Below, one piece after another: positions 1-9,442 of a stretch of DNA of 33,557 nt (the first letter of the stretch is position 1; each line of letters begins with the position of its first letter). The DNA is from Gilliamella bombi (GTDB lineage: Bacteria > Pseudomonadota > Gammaproteobacteria > Enterobacterales > Orbaceae): positions 337 to 33,893 of the forward strand of contig NZ_FMWS01000043.1 of NCBI RefSeq assembly GCF_900103255.1, written 5' to 3'. The translations under genes were made by a program, and so were the position numbers. The notes below the pieces were generated by a model. That model had not been told where the DNA came from and searched no databases. It was given only the letters and a program-made list of their open reading frames with translations.

Positions 1-168
1 AAGTTTGGGGTATTTACATTTTTTATTCTACAAATTAAAAGAGGTAAATATCATCCAACCTATCCGACTCTACAAAGTTTAGACGATAAGTTTATGAGAC
101 GGAGCAATAAAGGTATTTTTTATAGAAAAATTGATTCAAATATAAAAACTTTAGACATTAGTCAATAA
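1..168 (+). CDS. C-terminal fragment of an unidentified protein (5' end outside window)
   Basis: The frame starting at base 1 is open for 55 codons and ends at a TAA at 166-168, so this is the 3' end of a gene that starts left of the window. The visible tail is basic and aromatic-rich (KRGKYHP, FMRRSNKGIFYRK) with no motif I recognise. It lies 39 bases upstream of the PAAR gene on the same strand, in a position where T6SS loci often carry effector, adaptor or immunity genes; that is context only. It could also be a chance open frame, but the stop placed just before the PAAR leader makes a real gene end plausible. Confidence 0.45.
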   Translation, partial: KFGVFTFFILQIKRGKYHPTYPTLQSLDDKFMRRSNKGIFYRKIDSNIKTLDISQ

Positions 169-207
169 ATAATAAATAATAAATATAAAAAATAAAGGAA
201 TAAAACA

Positions 208-474
208 ATGGGTAAAAATGTGGTTCGATTAGGTGATCCAACAACACATGGCGGTTCGGTCATATCTGCATCCTCAACGATAGTAATTGAAGGAAAACCT
301 GTCGCTTTGATTGGTGATCTAGTCAGTTGTCCTAAAAAAGATCATGGCATAAATAAAATTATTGAAGGAGCTAAAATGGGCTTTTCTGATGGTAAGCTTG
401 TGGTCATTGATCAGTGTTTATGTGAATGTGGCTGTAAAGTTCTTTCTACAATTAACTCTGCAATAATGGAATAA
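208..474 (+). CDS. PAAR-domain T6SS spike-tip protein
   Basis: This 88-residue protein is almost only a PAAR domain, the small beta-structured cone that sits on the VgrG trimer and sharpens the T6SS spike. Visible features are the N-terminal RLGDPTTHGG, the repeated Gly/Val/Ile beta segments (IEGKPVALIGD), and His/Cys residues (HGG, SCPKKDHG, the C-terminal CLCECGC) of the kind that bind the metal at the tip. There is no toxin extension, so it would act as a plain tip or carry effectors non-covalently. An AAGGAATAAAACA leader gives a good ribosome site before the ATG. The next gene starts 4 bases after its stop, which ties it to the tssM operon. Confidence 0.9.
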   Translation: MGKNVVRLGDPTTHGGSVISASSTIVIEGKPVALIGDLVSCPKKDHGINKIIEGAKMGFSDGKLVVIDQCLCECGCKVLSTINSAIME

Positions 475-478
475 TATT

Positions 479-1609
479 ATGTCTTGGCCTAAACCTATCA
501 TCATTGATACCTTAAAAGCACCTAAAGCATTACATCGTGGATGGTGGCTATTCTTTTTTATCATATTGATTTTAATTTCAAGTATTGTGCTTGCTTTATT
601 ATGGACTGATAACAATTATTTTTTGCAATGGCAATTTTGGTTAAGCATTATATTGATTTCGACCGTAATAGAGAGTATTGCACTTAGTATTCGGCTTTAT
701 CTTTATGGGCTGGCGCAAGAAGAATATGAACTATGGCTACATGAACAAAAGAATGTTGAGCAAAATTGGCAAAATTGGGCAATGCAATCATTAGTTGTTC
801 TTGATAGTTTGTATGTTTTACCAAATGAACTCAAACTAAAAGACCTTTTGACAACTAATCCGGATGCGACTTCTAAAATTAATAAATCATTAGCATTTGA
901 AGAAAAATTTGATTTGATTGAATCTATTGAAAGTTTATTTTTGTCAATGCGAGATGTGTTATCTCAACTTCCTATTAAGGAGCCGATCAATGTTATTGTT
1001 TACTCGTCACCTGAATCATATAATCTTATTGAAAATAAGTTTAATGATGTCTGTGATAGTGTAAAAATAGCACAACCTTATACAGTATCCTACCATGTTA
1101 TGAATCATAGTGATATTGATAAATTAAATGAATGGATTGATAGTTCTCAATCAGTCATACACTTAATTATTATTAATAACGCTAACTCTTCAGGAACAGC
1201 TTTCTTGTGTGCTTTTTTATTGATGGATAAGGTATATTATCAAGATTTAGCAATCGACATAGCAAAAAGTGAAATTTTAAGGCCAATGATAACCTCGGAT
1301 ATGCCTTTAGGCGTTCAGCAGATGACCTCAATTCAACCAGCCATTCATCAGATAAAACGACTTTGGTTTTCAAATCTTGATAACAAAAAACAAGTAGATG
1401 TTACTAAACAGTTGGCTGAATGGGAAATTTCTCCTGAACAGATGTATCAATTAGAAAGTGTTGTTGGTAATCAAACAGAATTTTCTTTCTGGCTTTCACT
1501 AGCATTGACGTGCGAAACGGTAATTCAAACAAAACAAAATAATTTAATTGCAGCAATAAACCAAAATCAATGGTTGCTTTCAGTCGTGACAGCAGTGAAT
1601 GGGGAATAG
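479..1609 (+). CDS. T6SS-associated two-TM inner-membrane protein, unknown function
   Basis: This 376-residue protein has two strongly hydrophobic segments near the N-terminus (about residues 22-42 and 53-72), followed by a soluble domain of about 300 residues. I see no catalytic motif. The remainder looks alpha/beta, with Ile/Val-rich strands around residues 160-240. It starts 4 bases after the PAAR stop and ends 3 bases before tssM, so it is almost certainly cotranscribed and likely works with the membrane complex. From memory, some enterobacterial-type T6SS loci carry a membrane protein of similar size at this position. It is not an evident TssL: it lacks the usual C-terminal tail anchor, having its TM segments at the N-terminus instead. 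Function is not assigned. Confidence 0.75.
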   Translation: MSWPKPIIIDTLKAPKALHRGWWLFFFIILILISSIVLALLWTDNNYFLQWQFWLSIILISTVIESIALSIRLYLYGLAQEEYELWLHEQKNVEQNWQNWAMQSLVVLDSLYVLPNELKLKDLLTTNPDATSKINKSLAFEEKFDLIESIESLFLSMRDVLSQLPIKEPINVIVYSSPESYNLIENKFNDVCDSVKIAQPYTVSYHVMNHSDIDKLNEWIDSSQSVIHLIIINNANSSGTAFLCAFLLMDKVYYQDLAIDIAKSEILRPMITSDMPLGVQQMTSIQPAIHQIKRLWFSNLDNKKQVDVTKQLAEWEISPEQMYQLESVVGNQTEFSFWLSLALTCETVIQTKQNNLIAAINQNQWLLSVVTAVNGE

Positions 1610-1612
1610 TAA

Positions 1613-4600
1613 ATGAAAAATAAATGGAAAAACATTGGTTATATTTTGCTTATATTTTTAGGCGCCATATTATTAACCTTAGCACTTATTTTTTTTGGTG
1701 ATAGGTTTGGTTATGACACAATGAAGGAAAAAACCACCATTTGGGTACAAGTAATGTTACTGCTATTAGGTTTGTTATTTTTACCTGCTATCTTCACAAT
1801 GGGATACAAATTATGGAATCAAGAAAAAGCTAAGCGTGAGGAACTTAACCCAACAGAAAATAAAAAGCAAAAACAACAAAAAGTTATTCCATTTGCTGAA
1901 TTTCTGGATATTCAAAAACAATGTCGATATCGTTATGGCTTCTTTTGGCGTTATAAAGTTTGTAAATGTTTAGTTTTGGGTCATCACTCTGACGTTGAGC
2001 ATTTGTTACCTAATTTGTCACAAGATCAATGGCAATTGTCTGATAATACGCTCATAGTGTACGGTGGCGATATTCAAGATGAGTCAAATACACAATGGTT
2101 AGAAACCTTAAAAAAATACTTTTCGCGTATTTTACCATTTTTTAGCAAACCGCTTGATGCAGTTATTTGGGTTGTACCTAAGCATTATCTTGATAATAAC
2201 CGCCAACAACAATTATTGCTTGAAAAGGCGGTATTAAAGCTACAAGCTCGTAATAAAGTTTTAAAATGGTCTGCACCGCTTTATTTAGTTGCAGGGCAGT
2301 CGAGTGAATGGTCACAAACAGGGCGGATAGAGCAGAGTGTTGGGGTGCTTTTCACTGAGTTAAAACAAGATGACATGGAATCTGTTGTTGTATCTCTTAA
2401 TCAATTAGCAAAAGAGTGTAGTCAACGTGGCGTAAGACAGCTTAAAGATAATACTTGTTATTCGTTTTTGCTCAAATTAAGTCAGAATTTAGTTAAGCGC
2501 GATATTACGAATATTAGACGTTATTTAACATCTCTAATTGCTTTTCCTTATTCTCCTCATGTTCGAGGACTATTTTTTGCTCCTCCTCAATCAAAGTCAA
2601 ATGATGAAAATATGCCTATTTTTGAGCATTCTTTAGCCATGACTCCGACATGGCAATCAATTCGAGATGATGCTAATTCGCAAATGGGGCGACGCATGGG
2701 GATCCAATGGGATATTTGGTCTTGTTATGCACTACTTTCACTTATGGGCGTAATGTGTATAGCGCTGTGTACTTCGTATTTTCGAAATGCATCGCTTATT
2801 GATGATAGTTTTGAACTTGTTAAGCAAGCCGATGATTCCATCAAACAAGATTATACTTCACGGTTGCAAATACAACATCAGTTACAACAGCATTTAGAGC
2901 AGTTACTTTATCGTCAACAACATGGTGCACCTTTATTTAATCGGTTTGGCTTAAATCATAATGATGAGGTACTTAAAAGAATGTGGCTTACCTATCGTGC
3001 AACAAATTCACGTAATATTGCTACGCCCTTTCATAATATCATGACCGATTATTTGAACTTATTAACTGAATTACCACCAGGCGATTCTCGTCGGGAAAAA
3101 TTAGTCGATTCTGCATATGATGTATTAAAAGCTTATTTAATGATGGGACACCCAGATAAGAGTGATGGGCTTTATTTAAGCCAGTTTGCTACAACTAAAT
3201 GGCGAGCACCAGAAGGTGTGAGTGATGGAGATTGGCAACGACTTATGCCTGATTTGGTTCGTTTTTGGGGACAGATGCTTAATTTACATCCTGATTGGGC
3301 ACAAAGTAATGATACTCGTTTAGTTAAAGACGTTAGACAAATTTTAATTAATAAAATTGGTGTACAAAATGCTGTTAATACACTTTATCAAGAGATGATT
3401 CAACGAGCTAGCCAGCATTATGCAAATCAAAATATGAATCAGTTACTGGAAGGGTTAGACAGTCAAGTGCTATTTTCAACGGATACCGAGATTCCTGGCG
3501 TTTATACCCGCAAAGCTTGGGATAATACTATTAAAGATGAAATTGCTGAGGTGGCAAAATATCGAAAAGAACAAATTGATTGGGTATTGAGTGATGGAGA
3601 AAATGATTTAACTGCTTCAATTTCTCCTGATACGTTAAAAAAACAACTAACCGACCGTTATTTTAGTGAATATAGTGCTGCATGGTTAAACTTTTTAAAT
3701 ACAATTCAGTGGCATTCATCTAATAATGTTTCAGATGTTATTGAGCAACTTACATTACTGGCTGATACTCGCCAGTCTCCTTTAATTGCTTTAATCAACG
3801 TGGTTAAGTATCAGTCTGAAGTTGCTTATTCAGGTGATGGTTTATCCGATAATTTAATTCGTTCAGCCCAAGAGTTGATTGGAAATAAATCAAAGACAGG
3901 GTTGCCGATAAATAACGAGGCCTCTGGGCCATTAACAGCAACATTTTTACCTGTTACCAGTTTGCTTAATAATAACAATACGAATGGACTTTCTTTGCAG
4001 ACCTATTTGTTACGCATTACTCAAGTTCGTTTAAAATTACAAAATATAGCCAATAGTGCCGATCCCCAAGCGATGATGCAAGGATTGGCGAAAAGTGTTT
4101 TTAAAGGTACTTCGATTGATTTAACAGAAACACGAGATTATGGAAACTTAATTGCCGCTAATTTAGGTGAAGAGTGGTCTGGATTTGGTTATAGCTTATT
4201 TAAACGACCGCTAGAACAATCATGGCAAGTGGTGTTAACGCCAGCGGCCAATAGTTTTAATGAGGTTTGGCAAAATTACATTGTTAGTCAATGGGAAAAA
4301 TCTTTTGCTGGTCGCTATCCTTTTAAAAATAGTGACAACGAAGCATCATTGGCTGAGCTAGCCCGTTTTTTACGTGCCGATACAGGAATTATTGATAGTT
4401 TTATCACCAGTGAGCTAAGTGGAGTATTGGAAAAGAAAGGTGGAAGTTGGGTTATCAATTCAGTCAATGCTCAAGGTCTTAATTTTTCACCTAAGTTTCT
4501 TGATGCGCTAAAATTATTTAATGAATTATCAGCAGAATTGCTCACAACAGGGGATGTCGCTTTATCATTTGATATCATGCCTCGTAGTGGTAGCAAAATT

Positions 4601-4951
4601 ACTCGGACAGAATTGGTGATTAATAAGCAAAAGTTGGAGTATTTTAATCAGTCTCCTACTTGGAAACGCTTTAATTGGCCAGGCGATGGATACTCACCTT
4701 ATTCACAGCTAAGCTGGAGTAGTGATACGTCAGGATTACGGCTTTATAAATACTATAGTGGTGATTGGGCGTGGATCCGTTTACTTGGTTCAGCTTCTGT
4801 CAAACCGTTGGATTCAAGCCGTTATGAAATTGTTTGGAAAGCGCCAGATCAACGTAAGTTAAGATTTATTTTACGTACTCAGTTAGGGGGTGGCCCGTTA
4901 ACATTATTGAAGTTACGTAATTTTACTTTACCGAAAACGGTATTTGAATAA
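1613..4951 (+). CDS. tssM: TssM / IcmF-family T6SS membrane-complex protein
   Basis: TssM with TssL and TssJ forms the trans-envelope channel that docks the T6SS baseplate. At 1112 residues it has the family layout: two N-terminal TM segments (about 8-28 and 45-65), a cytoplasmic domain, a third TM segment (about 368-392), and a large periplasmic part ending in the IcmF C-terminal fold (DWAWIRLL and a terminal FTLPKT segment). The place where many TssM proteins carry a P-loop reads CLVLGHHSDVEHLLPNL (residues 119-135), without GxxxxGK[ST], so no Walker A is visible. The ATG follows the previous stop by 3 bases, with a GGGGAA ribosome site inside the end of the upstream gene. Followed 28 bases later by tssA. 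Confidence 0.95.
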   Translation: MKNKWKNIGYILLIFLGAILLTLALIFFGDRFGYDTMKEKTTIWVQVMLLLLGLLFLPAIFTMGYKLWNQEKAKREELNPTENKKQKQQKVIPFAEFLDIQKQCRYRYGFFWRYKVCKCLVLGHHSDVEHLLPNLSQDQWQLSDNTLIVYGGDIQDESNTQWLETLKKYFSRILPFFSKPLDAVIWVVPKHYLDNNRQQQLLLEKAVLKLQARNKVLKWSAPLYLVAGQSSEWSQTGRIEQSVGVLFTELKQDDMESVVVSLNQLAKECSQRGVRQLKDNTCYSFLLKLSQNLVKRDITNIRRYLTSLIAFPYSPHVRGLFFAPPQSKSNDENMPIFEHSLAMTPTWQSIRDDANSQMGRRMGIQWDIWSCYALLSLMGVMCIALCTSYFRNASLIDDSFELVKQADDSIKQDYTSRLQIQHQLQQHLEQLLYRQQHGAPLFNRFGLNHNDEVLKRMWLTYRATNSRNIATPFHNIMTDYLNLLTELPPGDSRREKLVDSAYDVLKAYLMMGHPDKSDGLYLSQFATTKWRAPEGVSDGDWQRLMPDLVRFWGQMLNLHPDWAQSNDTRLVKDVRQILINKIGVQNAVNTLYQEMIQRASQHYANQNMNQLLEGLDSQVLFSTDTEIPGVYTRKAWDNTIKDEIAEVAKYRKEQIDWVLSDGENDLTASISPDTLKKQLTDRYFSEYSAAWLNFLNTIQWHSSNNVSDVIEQLTLLADTRQSPLIALINVVKYQSEVAYSGDGLSDNLIRSAQELIGNKSKTGLPINNEASGPLTATFLPVTSLLNNNNTNGLSLQTYLLRITQVRLKLQNIANSADPQAMMQGLAKSVFKGTSIDLTETRDYGNLIAANLGEEWSGFGYSLFKRPLEQSWQVVLTPAANSFNEVWQNYIVSQWEKSFAGRYPFKNSDNEASLAELARFLRADTGIIDSFITSELSGVLEKKGGSWVINSVNAQGLNFSPKFLDALKLFNELSAELLTTGDVALSFDIMPRSGSKITRTELVINKQKLEYFNQSPTWKRFNWPGDGYSPYSQLSWSSDTSGLRLYKYYSGDWAWIRLLGSASVKPLDSSRYEIVWKAPDQRKLRFILRTQLGGGPLTLLKLRNFTLPKTVFE

Positions 4952-4979
4952 CAATTAATTAAAATATTGGATTATTATT

Positions 4980-6590
4980 ATGTTTAGCCAATTATTAAGC
5001 CGTTTTTTAGGGCAACAAACCCCTAGTCAATCTATGACAAGAGAGTTAAACCAACGTTGGAATGACTGGTTGCAACCCATTACACCAGACCAGCCTACAG
5101 GAGAAGATTTAACCTATCACGACACATTCCAAGAAATTAAAGAAGAGATCGCAAAATTGTCTGGGATTGATTACCCACTGATTATTACTGAAAGTGAAAC
5201 GATATTAAAACAAAATAGTAAAGATATTCGTGTTGCAACTTATTATTGTTTGGCACGCTTATATGTAGATGGTGCGGATGGCTTTGCTGATGGCGTTGAG
5301 CTGTTAGCTGGGTTACTGAATAAATTCGGTTCATCAATTTACCCTTCACGGCATAATATTCGTAAAAATGCGGTAGAATGGCTTGCTAATGCAAAATTTG
5401 TTGATCAACTTACTCAATTACGCCCTATACCTGAACTTTGCTTGACGCGTATTATTGTTGCGTTAAATCAAATTGATCATAGTTGCCAAAAACTTTTTGT
5501 TAGTGATGATCCTAATCAACCTATTGATTCGCCCGATTTATCAGCATTAGTTCACTTTTTTAATAGTGGTATAAGTCAACCTGCTAAAACGCCCAATGTT
5601 GCGCAAGCCACTCCGGTAGCCCCAGAACCTTCTTCGCAATTAGATTCGCCTAAAAATATAACTGGAATGAAGATTGGTTCTCAACGTGATTTGCTCGATC
5701 TGGCCCGTAAAATGGCGACTTTTTTGCGTGAAAAGCCTGATGGTTATCTTGCCGCTGGTCGCTTTTTAAGGGTGCTAAGATGGGATACGATTATTGATTT
5801 ACCTCCTGCTGATCATCGGGGAAAAACACGATTACCAGCCCCAAGAACAGAGCTTAAACAGCATATTAGCCGTTTAATTCTTCAACAACAATGGTCAGAG
5901 CTTTTTGAACGTGTTGAAGCTGCTTTTATGGAAAGCGCTAATCATTTTTGGTTAGATTTGCAACGGGCAACGGTAATGTCGTTACAAAAAATGGGACAGC
6001 CTTATCAATCATGGGCGGATATTTATTTAACAGATATTGGGTTGATGTTAGAGCGGTTAAATGGTGTTGAGCACCTCTTTTTTGAAAATGGTATGCCATT
6101 CGCTGATGATGAAACATTAGATTGGATTGCAAATAATGCGCGTATTCATCATTTAGATGAAGGTGACAGTATGCAACCCATTGCAGTATCTGCTGATGAT
6201 GATTGGAATGAAATTGAAAAACAAGCTTTAGAACTAGCTCATGCCGAAAGTTTAGAAAAAGCGTTTTATTGGCTACAAAACTTGCCATTGTTACGTTCCC
6301 CTAAACAACGTTTTTTATTGCAATATACACAGGCAAGAGTTGCAGAGCAACTTGGCAAGCAAGATATTGCATTAAAGCTATTTATTGGTTTGAATAATCA
6401 ACAACAATCCTTGACATTATTACAGTGGGAGCAAGAATTGGTGTTTGAGGTTAAGCGATGTTTATTGCGATTAATCAAGCAAAAAACGAAATCTAAAGAG
6501 ATAATCAAGCCACATTTGTTAGAGTTAGTTGAGTTATTACAACAAGAGCTAATTCATCTAGATCCAGCAAGGGCATTAAGTGTGATGTAA
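4980..6590 (+). CDS. tssA: TssA, T6SS assembly/priming protein (ImpA/VasJ type)
   Basis: TssA proteins coordinate baseplate maturation and polymerisation of the Hcp tube and TssB/C sheath in the cytoplasm. This 536-residue protein carries the ImpA N-terminal domain (about residues 25-150), with the typical PTGEDLTYHDTF start and the DIRVATYYCLARLY / DGFADGVELL helices. A Pro/Ser/Ala-rich linker (about 200-222) leads into a long helical C-terminal part rich in ALELAHAESLEKAF-like repeats, resembling VasJ-type TssA. I cannot assign the C-terminal subclass (dodecamer-capping versus short type) by eye. It lies between tssM and tssF on the same strand. Confidence 0.92.
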   Translation: MFSQLLSRFLGQQTPSQSMTRELNQRWNDWLQPITPDQPTGEDLTYHDTFQEIKEEIAKLSGIDYPLIITESETILKQNSKDIRVATYYCLARLYVDGADGFADGVELLAGLLNKFGSSIYPSRHNIRKNAVEWLANAKFVDQLTQLRPIPELCLTRIIVALNQIDHSCQKLFVSDDPNQPIDSPDLSALVHFFNSGISQPAKTPNVAQATPVAPEPSSQLDSPKNITGMKIGSQRDLLDLARKMATFLREKPDGYLAAGRFLRVLRWDTIIDLPPADHRGKTRLPAPRTELKQHISRLILQQQWSELFERVEAAFMESANHFWLDLQRATVMSLQKMGQPYQSWADIYLTDIGLMLERLNGVEHLFFENGMPFADDETLDWIANNARIHHLDEGDSMQPIAVSADDDWNEIEKQALELAHAESLEKAFYWLQNLPLLRSPKQRFLLQYTQARVAEQLGKQDIALKLFIGLNNQQQSLTLLQWEQELVFEVKRCLLRLIKQKTKSKEIIKPHLLELVELLQQELIHLDPARALSVM

Positions 6591-6648
6591 TTTTATCAAC
6601 AATAAAAAATAATCTGACTAAATAATATAAAGAATAAAGAGATAAACG

Positions 6649-8412
6649 ATGGATGATTTAATTTTACGTTATTATGAATCAGAAATGCGTTACTTGCGAG
6701 ATGCAGGAAAAGAATTTTCGAAAATTCATCCTGATAGAGCAAGTCAACTGAATTTAGATCGCGTTGGTGATCGTGATCCTTATGTGGAGCGATTATTTGA
6801 AGGCTTTGCTTTTTTAACTGGGCGGCTACGCCAAAAAATTGATGATGATTTACCTGAACTTACTGAAAGTTTAGTAAGCCTACTTTGGCCACACTATTTG
6901 CGGTTAATTCCGTCATTGTCTATTATTGAATTAACGCCAAATTATATGACATTATCTTGCCCAGAAGTGATTCCCAAAGGATTACAAGTACAGACAGAAC
7001 CACTTGGTCAGGCAGGTACGCAGTGCCCATATCGTACGACACAAGCAGTGACACTACAACCAATAAAAATCAGTCAAGCAAAAATAGGTATCAATTATGA
7101 TGGTCGAAGCATGATTACTCTTCGTCTCCGTTTTGGTGAGTTAGCTGATCTTAAACTACTTGACTTGTCCCAACTACGATTATATTTAAATGCAGATGGA
7201 CCGATTGCATCAGCGTTATATTATGCGTTAACACAGCAGGTAGCTTCAATATACTTGCGTTATGCAACCCAACCTGAAAAACGCATAAATTTGCAAGGTA
7301 AAATAACCCCAGTCGGTTTTGGTGATGATGAGCGTTTGTGGCTAAAACCTGATAATGCTTTTGCTGGGTATCAACTATTATTAGAGTATTTTGCATTTCG
7401 TGAAAAATTTATGTTTGTTGATTTGCATGGGTTAGAGAAACATGCTATTCCGGAACAATGTGATTACATTGATATAGAACTATTGCTTAACCAAACTTGG
7501 CCAAGTGATATGCCTTTTGACCATAGCAATATTCGTTTGCATTGTGTACCAGCCATTAATTTATTCGATATGGAAGCTGATCCTATTGTTGTTAACCAAT
7601 TAGAAAGTGAATATTTGCTTCGTCCATTATTGCGTCAAAGTGGACATGTAGAGGTTCATTCTGTTGAGCATGTTGAATCTATCACTCGTAATGGACGTTA
7701 CCACTATGTCCCTTTTACGAGCTTTAAACATCGAGGTGGTATGTTACGGCATGATGCTCCAGAAAGGTATTATCATACTCGAGTTCGTAAAGGTGCATCG
7801 GGTTTACATGATACTTGGTTGATTTTGGGTGGTAAGATTTGGGATAAAGAGGATGAGCTTGAACCAGAAACTTTATCATTACGCATCACTGGTACTAATG
7901 GCATGTTACCTCGTAAAGCATTACGCAATGCTCGAATTCATGAGCTGTGTCATTCGCAAAATTTTATCGCAAAAGTGAGAAATTTATGCTCTCCAACGTT
8001 ACCTTGTTATCCACCAACAGAAGATCGCTTTTATTGGCGGGTGCTATCGCATTTAGCACCTAATTATCTGTCATTAATGAATGCGGAAGTGTTGCGTGGA
8101 ACACTTGCTTTATATGATTGGACTGATAACGAATTAAATCGCCGCCGTTTAGAGGGAATAGTAGAAGTTTCTCATCGAATGATCAAACGTATTGAAAAAG
8201 GGATGTTGCAACGCGGTATAGAAATTGAGGTGACAATTAATAGTTACCAATTTACAGGTGATGGTGATGTGATGCTTTTTGGTGAGTTGTTACACCAATT
8301 TTTTGCATTATATGCCGATGTTAACTTATTTACGCAATTAGCGATTATAGTTTTACCAACAGGAAATAAAATTGTATGGCATCACAGCAAAGCATCGAAA
8401 GCAGTCCTTTAA
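6649..8412 (+). CDS. tssF: TssF, T6SS baseplate subunit (ImpG/VasA)
   Basis: TssF with TssG forms the wedge of the T6SS baseplate, comparable to phage gp6/gp7. The 587-residue length and the N-terminal segments LRYYESEMRYLRDAGKEF, then FLTGRLRQKID and LPELTESLVSLLWPHYLR, are hallmarks of the family. The C-terminal ELLHQFFALYADVNLFTQL is also typical. It starts 58 bases after tssA and a short AT-rich gap with an AAGAGATAAACG leader. Its last 37 bases overlap the start of tssG. Confidence 0.96.
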   Translation: MDDLILRYYESEMRYLRDAGKEFSKIHPDRASQLNLDRVGDRDPYVERLFEGFAFLTGRLRQKIDDDLPELTESLVSLLWPHYLRLIPSLSIIELTPNYMTLSCPEVIPKGLQVQTEPLGQAGTQCPYRTTQAVTLQPIKISQAKIGINYDGRSMITLRLRFGELADLKLLDLSQLRLYLNADGPIASALYYALTQQVASIYLRYATQPEKRINLQGKITPVGFGDDERLWLKPDNAFAGYQLLLEYFAFREKFMFVDLHGLEKHAIPEQCDYIDIELLLNQTWPSDMPFDHSNIRLHCVPAINLFDMEADPIVVNQLESEYLLRPLLRQSGHVEVHSVEHVESITRNGRYHYVPFTSFKHRGGMLRHDAPERYYHTRVRKGASGLHDTWLILGGKIWDKEDELEPETLSLRITGTNGMLPRKALRNARIHELCHSQNFIAKVRNLCSPTLPCYPPTEDRFYWRVLSHLAPNYLSLMNAEVLRGTLALYDWTDNELNRRRLEGIVEVSHRMIKRIEKGMLQRGIEIEVTINSYQFTGDGDVMLFGELLHQFFALYADVNLFTQLAIIVLPTGNKIVWHHSKASKAVL

Positions 8413-9422
8413 TGCAGGCTCTTGAAAAGAACCTGCCAAAAATGAATTTTTATCGTTTTTGTCAGTTAATTGAACAAATTTATGCAGATGGTCCTGTGTT
8501 GGGTAAACACGAAACCCCAACAGCGGATCCTTTGCGTTTTGCTCCATCTATCGATATGTCTTTTCCGGCAAGTGAATTGAAATATATAGAGAGAGCGCCT
8601 TATATTAATCGGCCAACTACAGTTAGAACTCGATTTTTAGGGTTGTATGGTGTTGATGCTGCATTACCACTCGGCTTACTTGATAATATTATTCGCCGTG
8701 AAGAAAACTATCAAACCATGACCGACTTTTTAGATATATTTAACCATCGAATAATAACCCAATTTTATCGGATTTGGTTGAAATATCATTATCCAGCAAG
8801 CTTTTTAGATGGCGGAAAAGATCCGATATCACTATGTTTACTTGGATTAACGGGATTTGGTATTGAAGGAACGAGTAAACAAATTGGTACACCACTATCT
8901 CGTTTTTTAGCATTATTAGGTTTAATTACACAAAAAACACGTACAGCCGAAGGTATAGTTGGGTTAGTGCGAGTGTTAGTCAATGATGCAAAAGTTGTTG
9001 TAAGTGAGTTTCATCCTGTTTGGCAATCAATTGATAACCCCGCACAGTTGGGGGGAAAACGGCATGAACAAGCTGCTTTAGATGGTGGTGCTATATTAGG
9101 ATCTCGCTTTAGAGAATGTAATCAAACCGTCCATATTGCAATTACTCCACAACATGAAAGCCAGATTGCAGATTTACTACCTGGTGGGCAATTATACTAT
9201 GACTTATTGGCCCTATTACGCGCTTATCTGGGATATCAAGTGGATGCCAAAATGACGCTCTATATTCAGCGCCAATTTTTACCTCGTAGTCAATTGGTAT
9301 CTAAAAATAGCCGATTAGGGCAAACTGCATCATTTACTAAAAAAACAGTAGATGGTGAACCTCTTCAAGATGAAGTCGCTGTAAATTTAGGTTGCTATTA
9401 CGGCATTAGTTATGCAGCATAA
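8376..9422 (+). CDS. tssG: TssG, T6SS baseplate subunit (ImpH/VasB)
   Basis: This is the 348-residue TssG partner of TssF in the baseplate wedge. Family signatures are the N-terminal FYRFCQLIEQ, FLGLYGVDAALPLG with the following DFLDIFNHRIITQFYRIWLKY, and the C-terminal half with LGSRFRECNQTVHI. I chose the ATG at 8376, inside tssF, because AGGAAA at 8361-8366 sits 9 bases before it. An alternative ATG at 8412 overlaps the tssF stop (TAATG) and would shorten the protein by 12 residues; it lacks a clear ribosome site but could be used by translational coupling. Confidence 0.95.
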   Translation: MASQQSIESSPLMQALEKNLPKMNFYRFCQLIEQIYADGPVLGKHETPTADPLRFAPSIDMSFPASELKYIERAPYINRPTTVRTRFLGLYGVDAALPLGLLDNIIRREENYQTMTDFLDIFNHRIITQFYRIWLKYHYPASFLDGGKDPISLCLLGLTGFGIEGTSKQIGTPLSRFLALLGLITQKTRTAEGIVGLVRVLVNDAKVVVSEFHPVWQSIDNPAQLGGKRHEQAALDGGAILGSRFRECNQTVHIAITPQHESQIADLLPGGQLYYDLLALLRAYLGYQVDAKMTLYIQRQFLPRSQLVSKNSRLGQTASFTKKTVDGEPLQDEVAVNLGCYYGISYAA

Positions 9423-9442
9423 TATAAAGAAAGGAAATAAAT

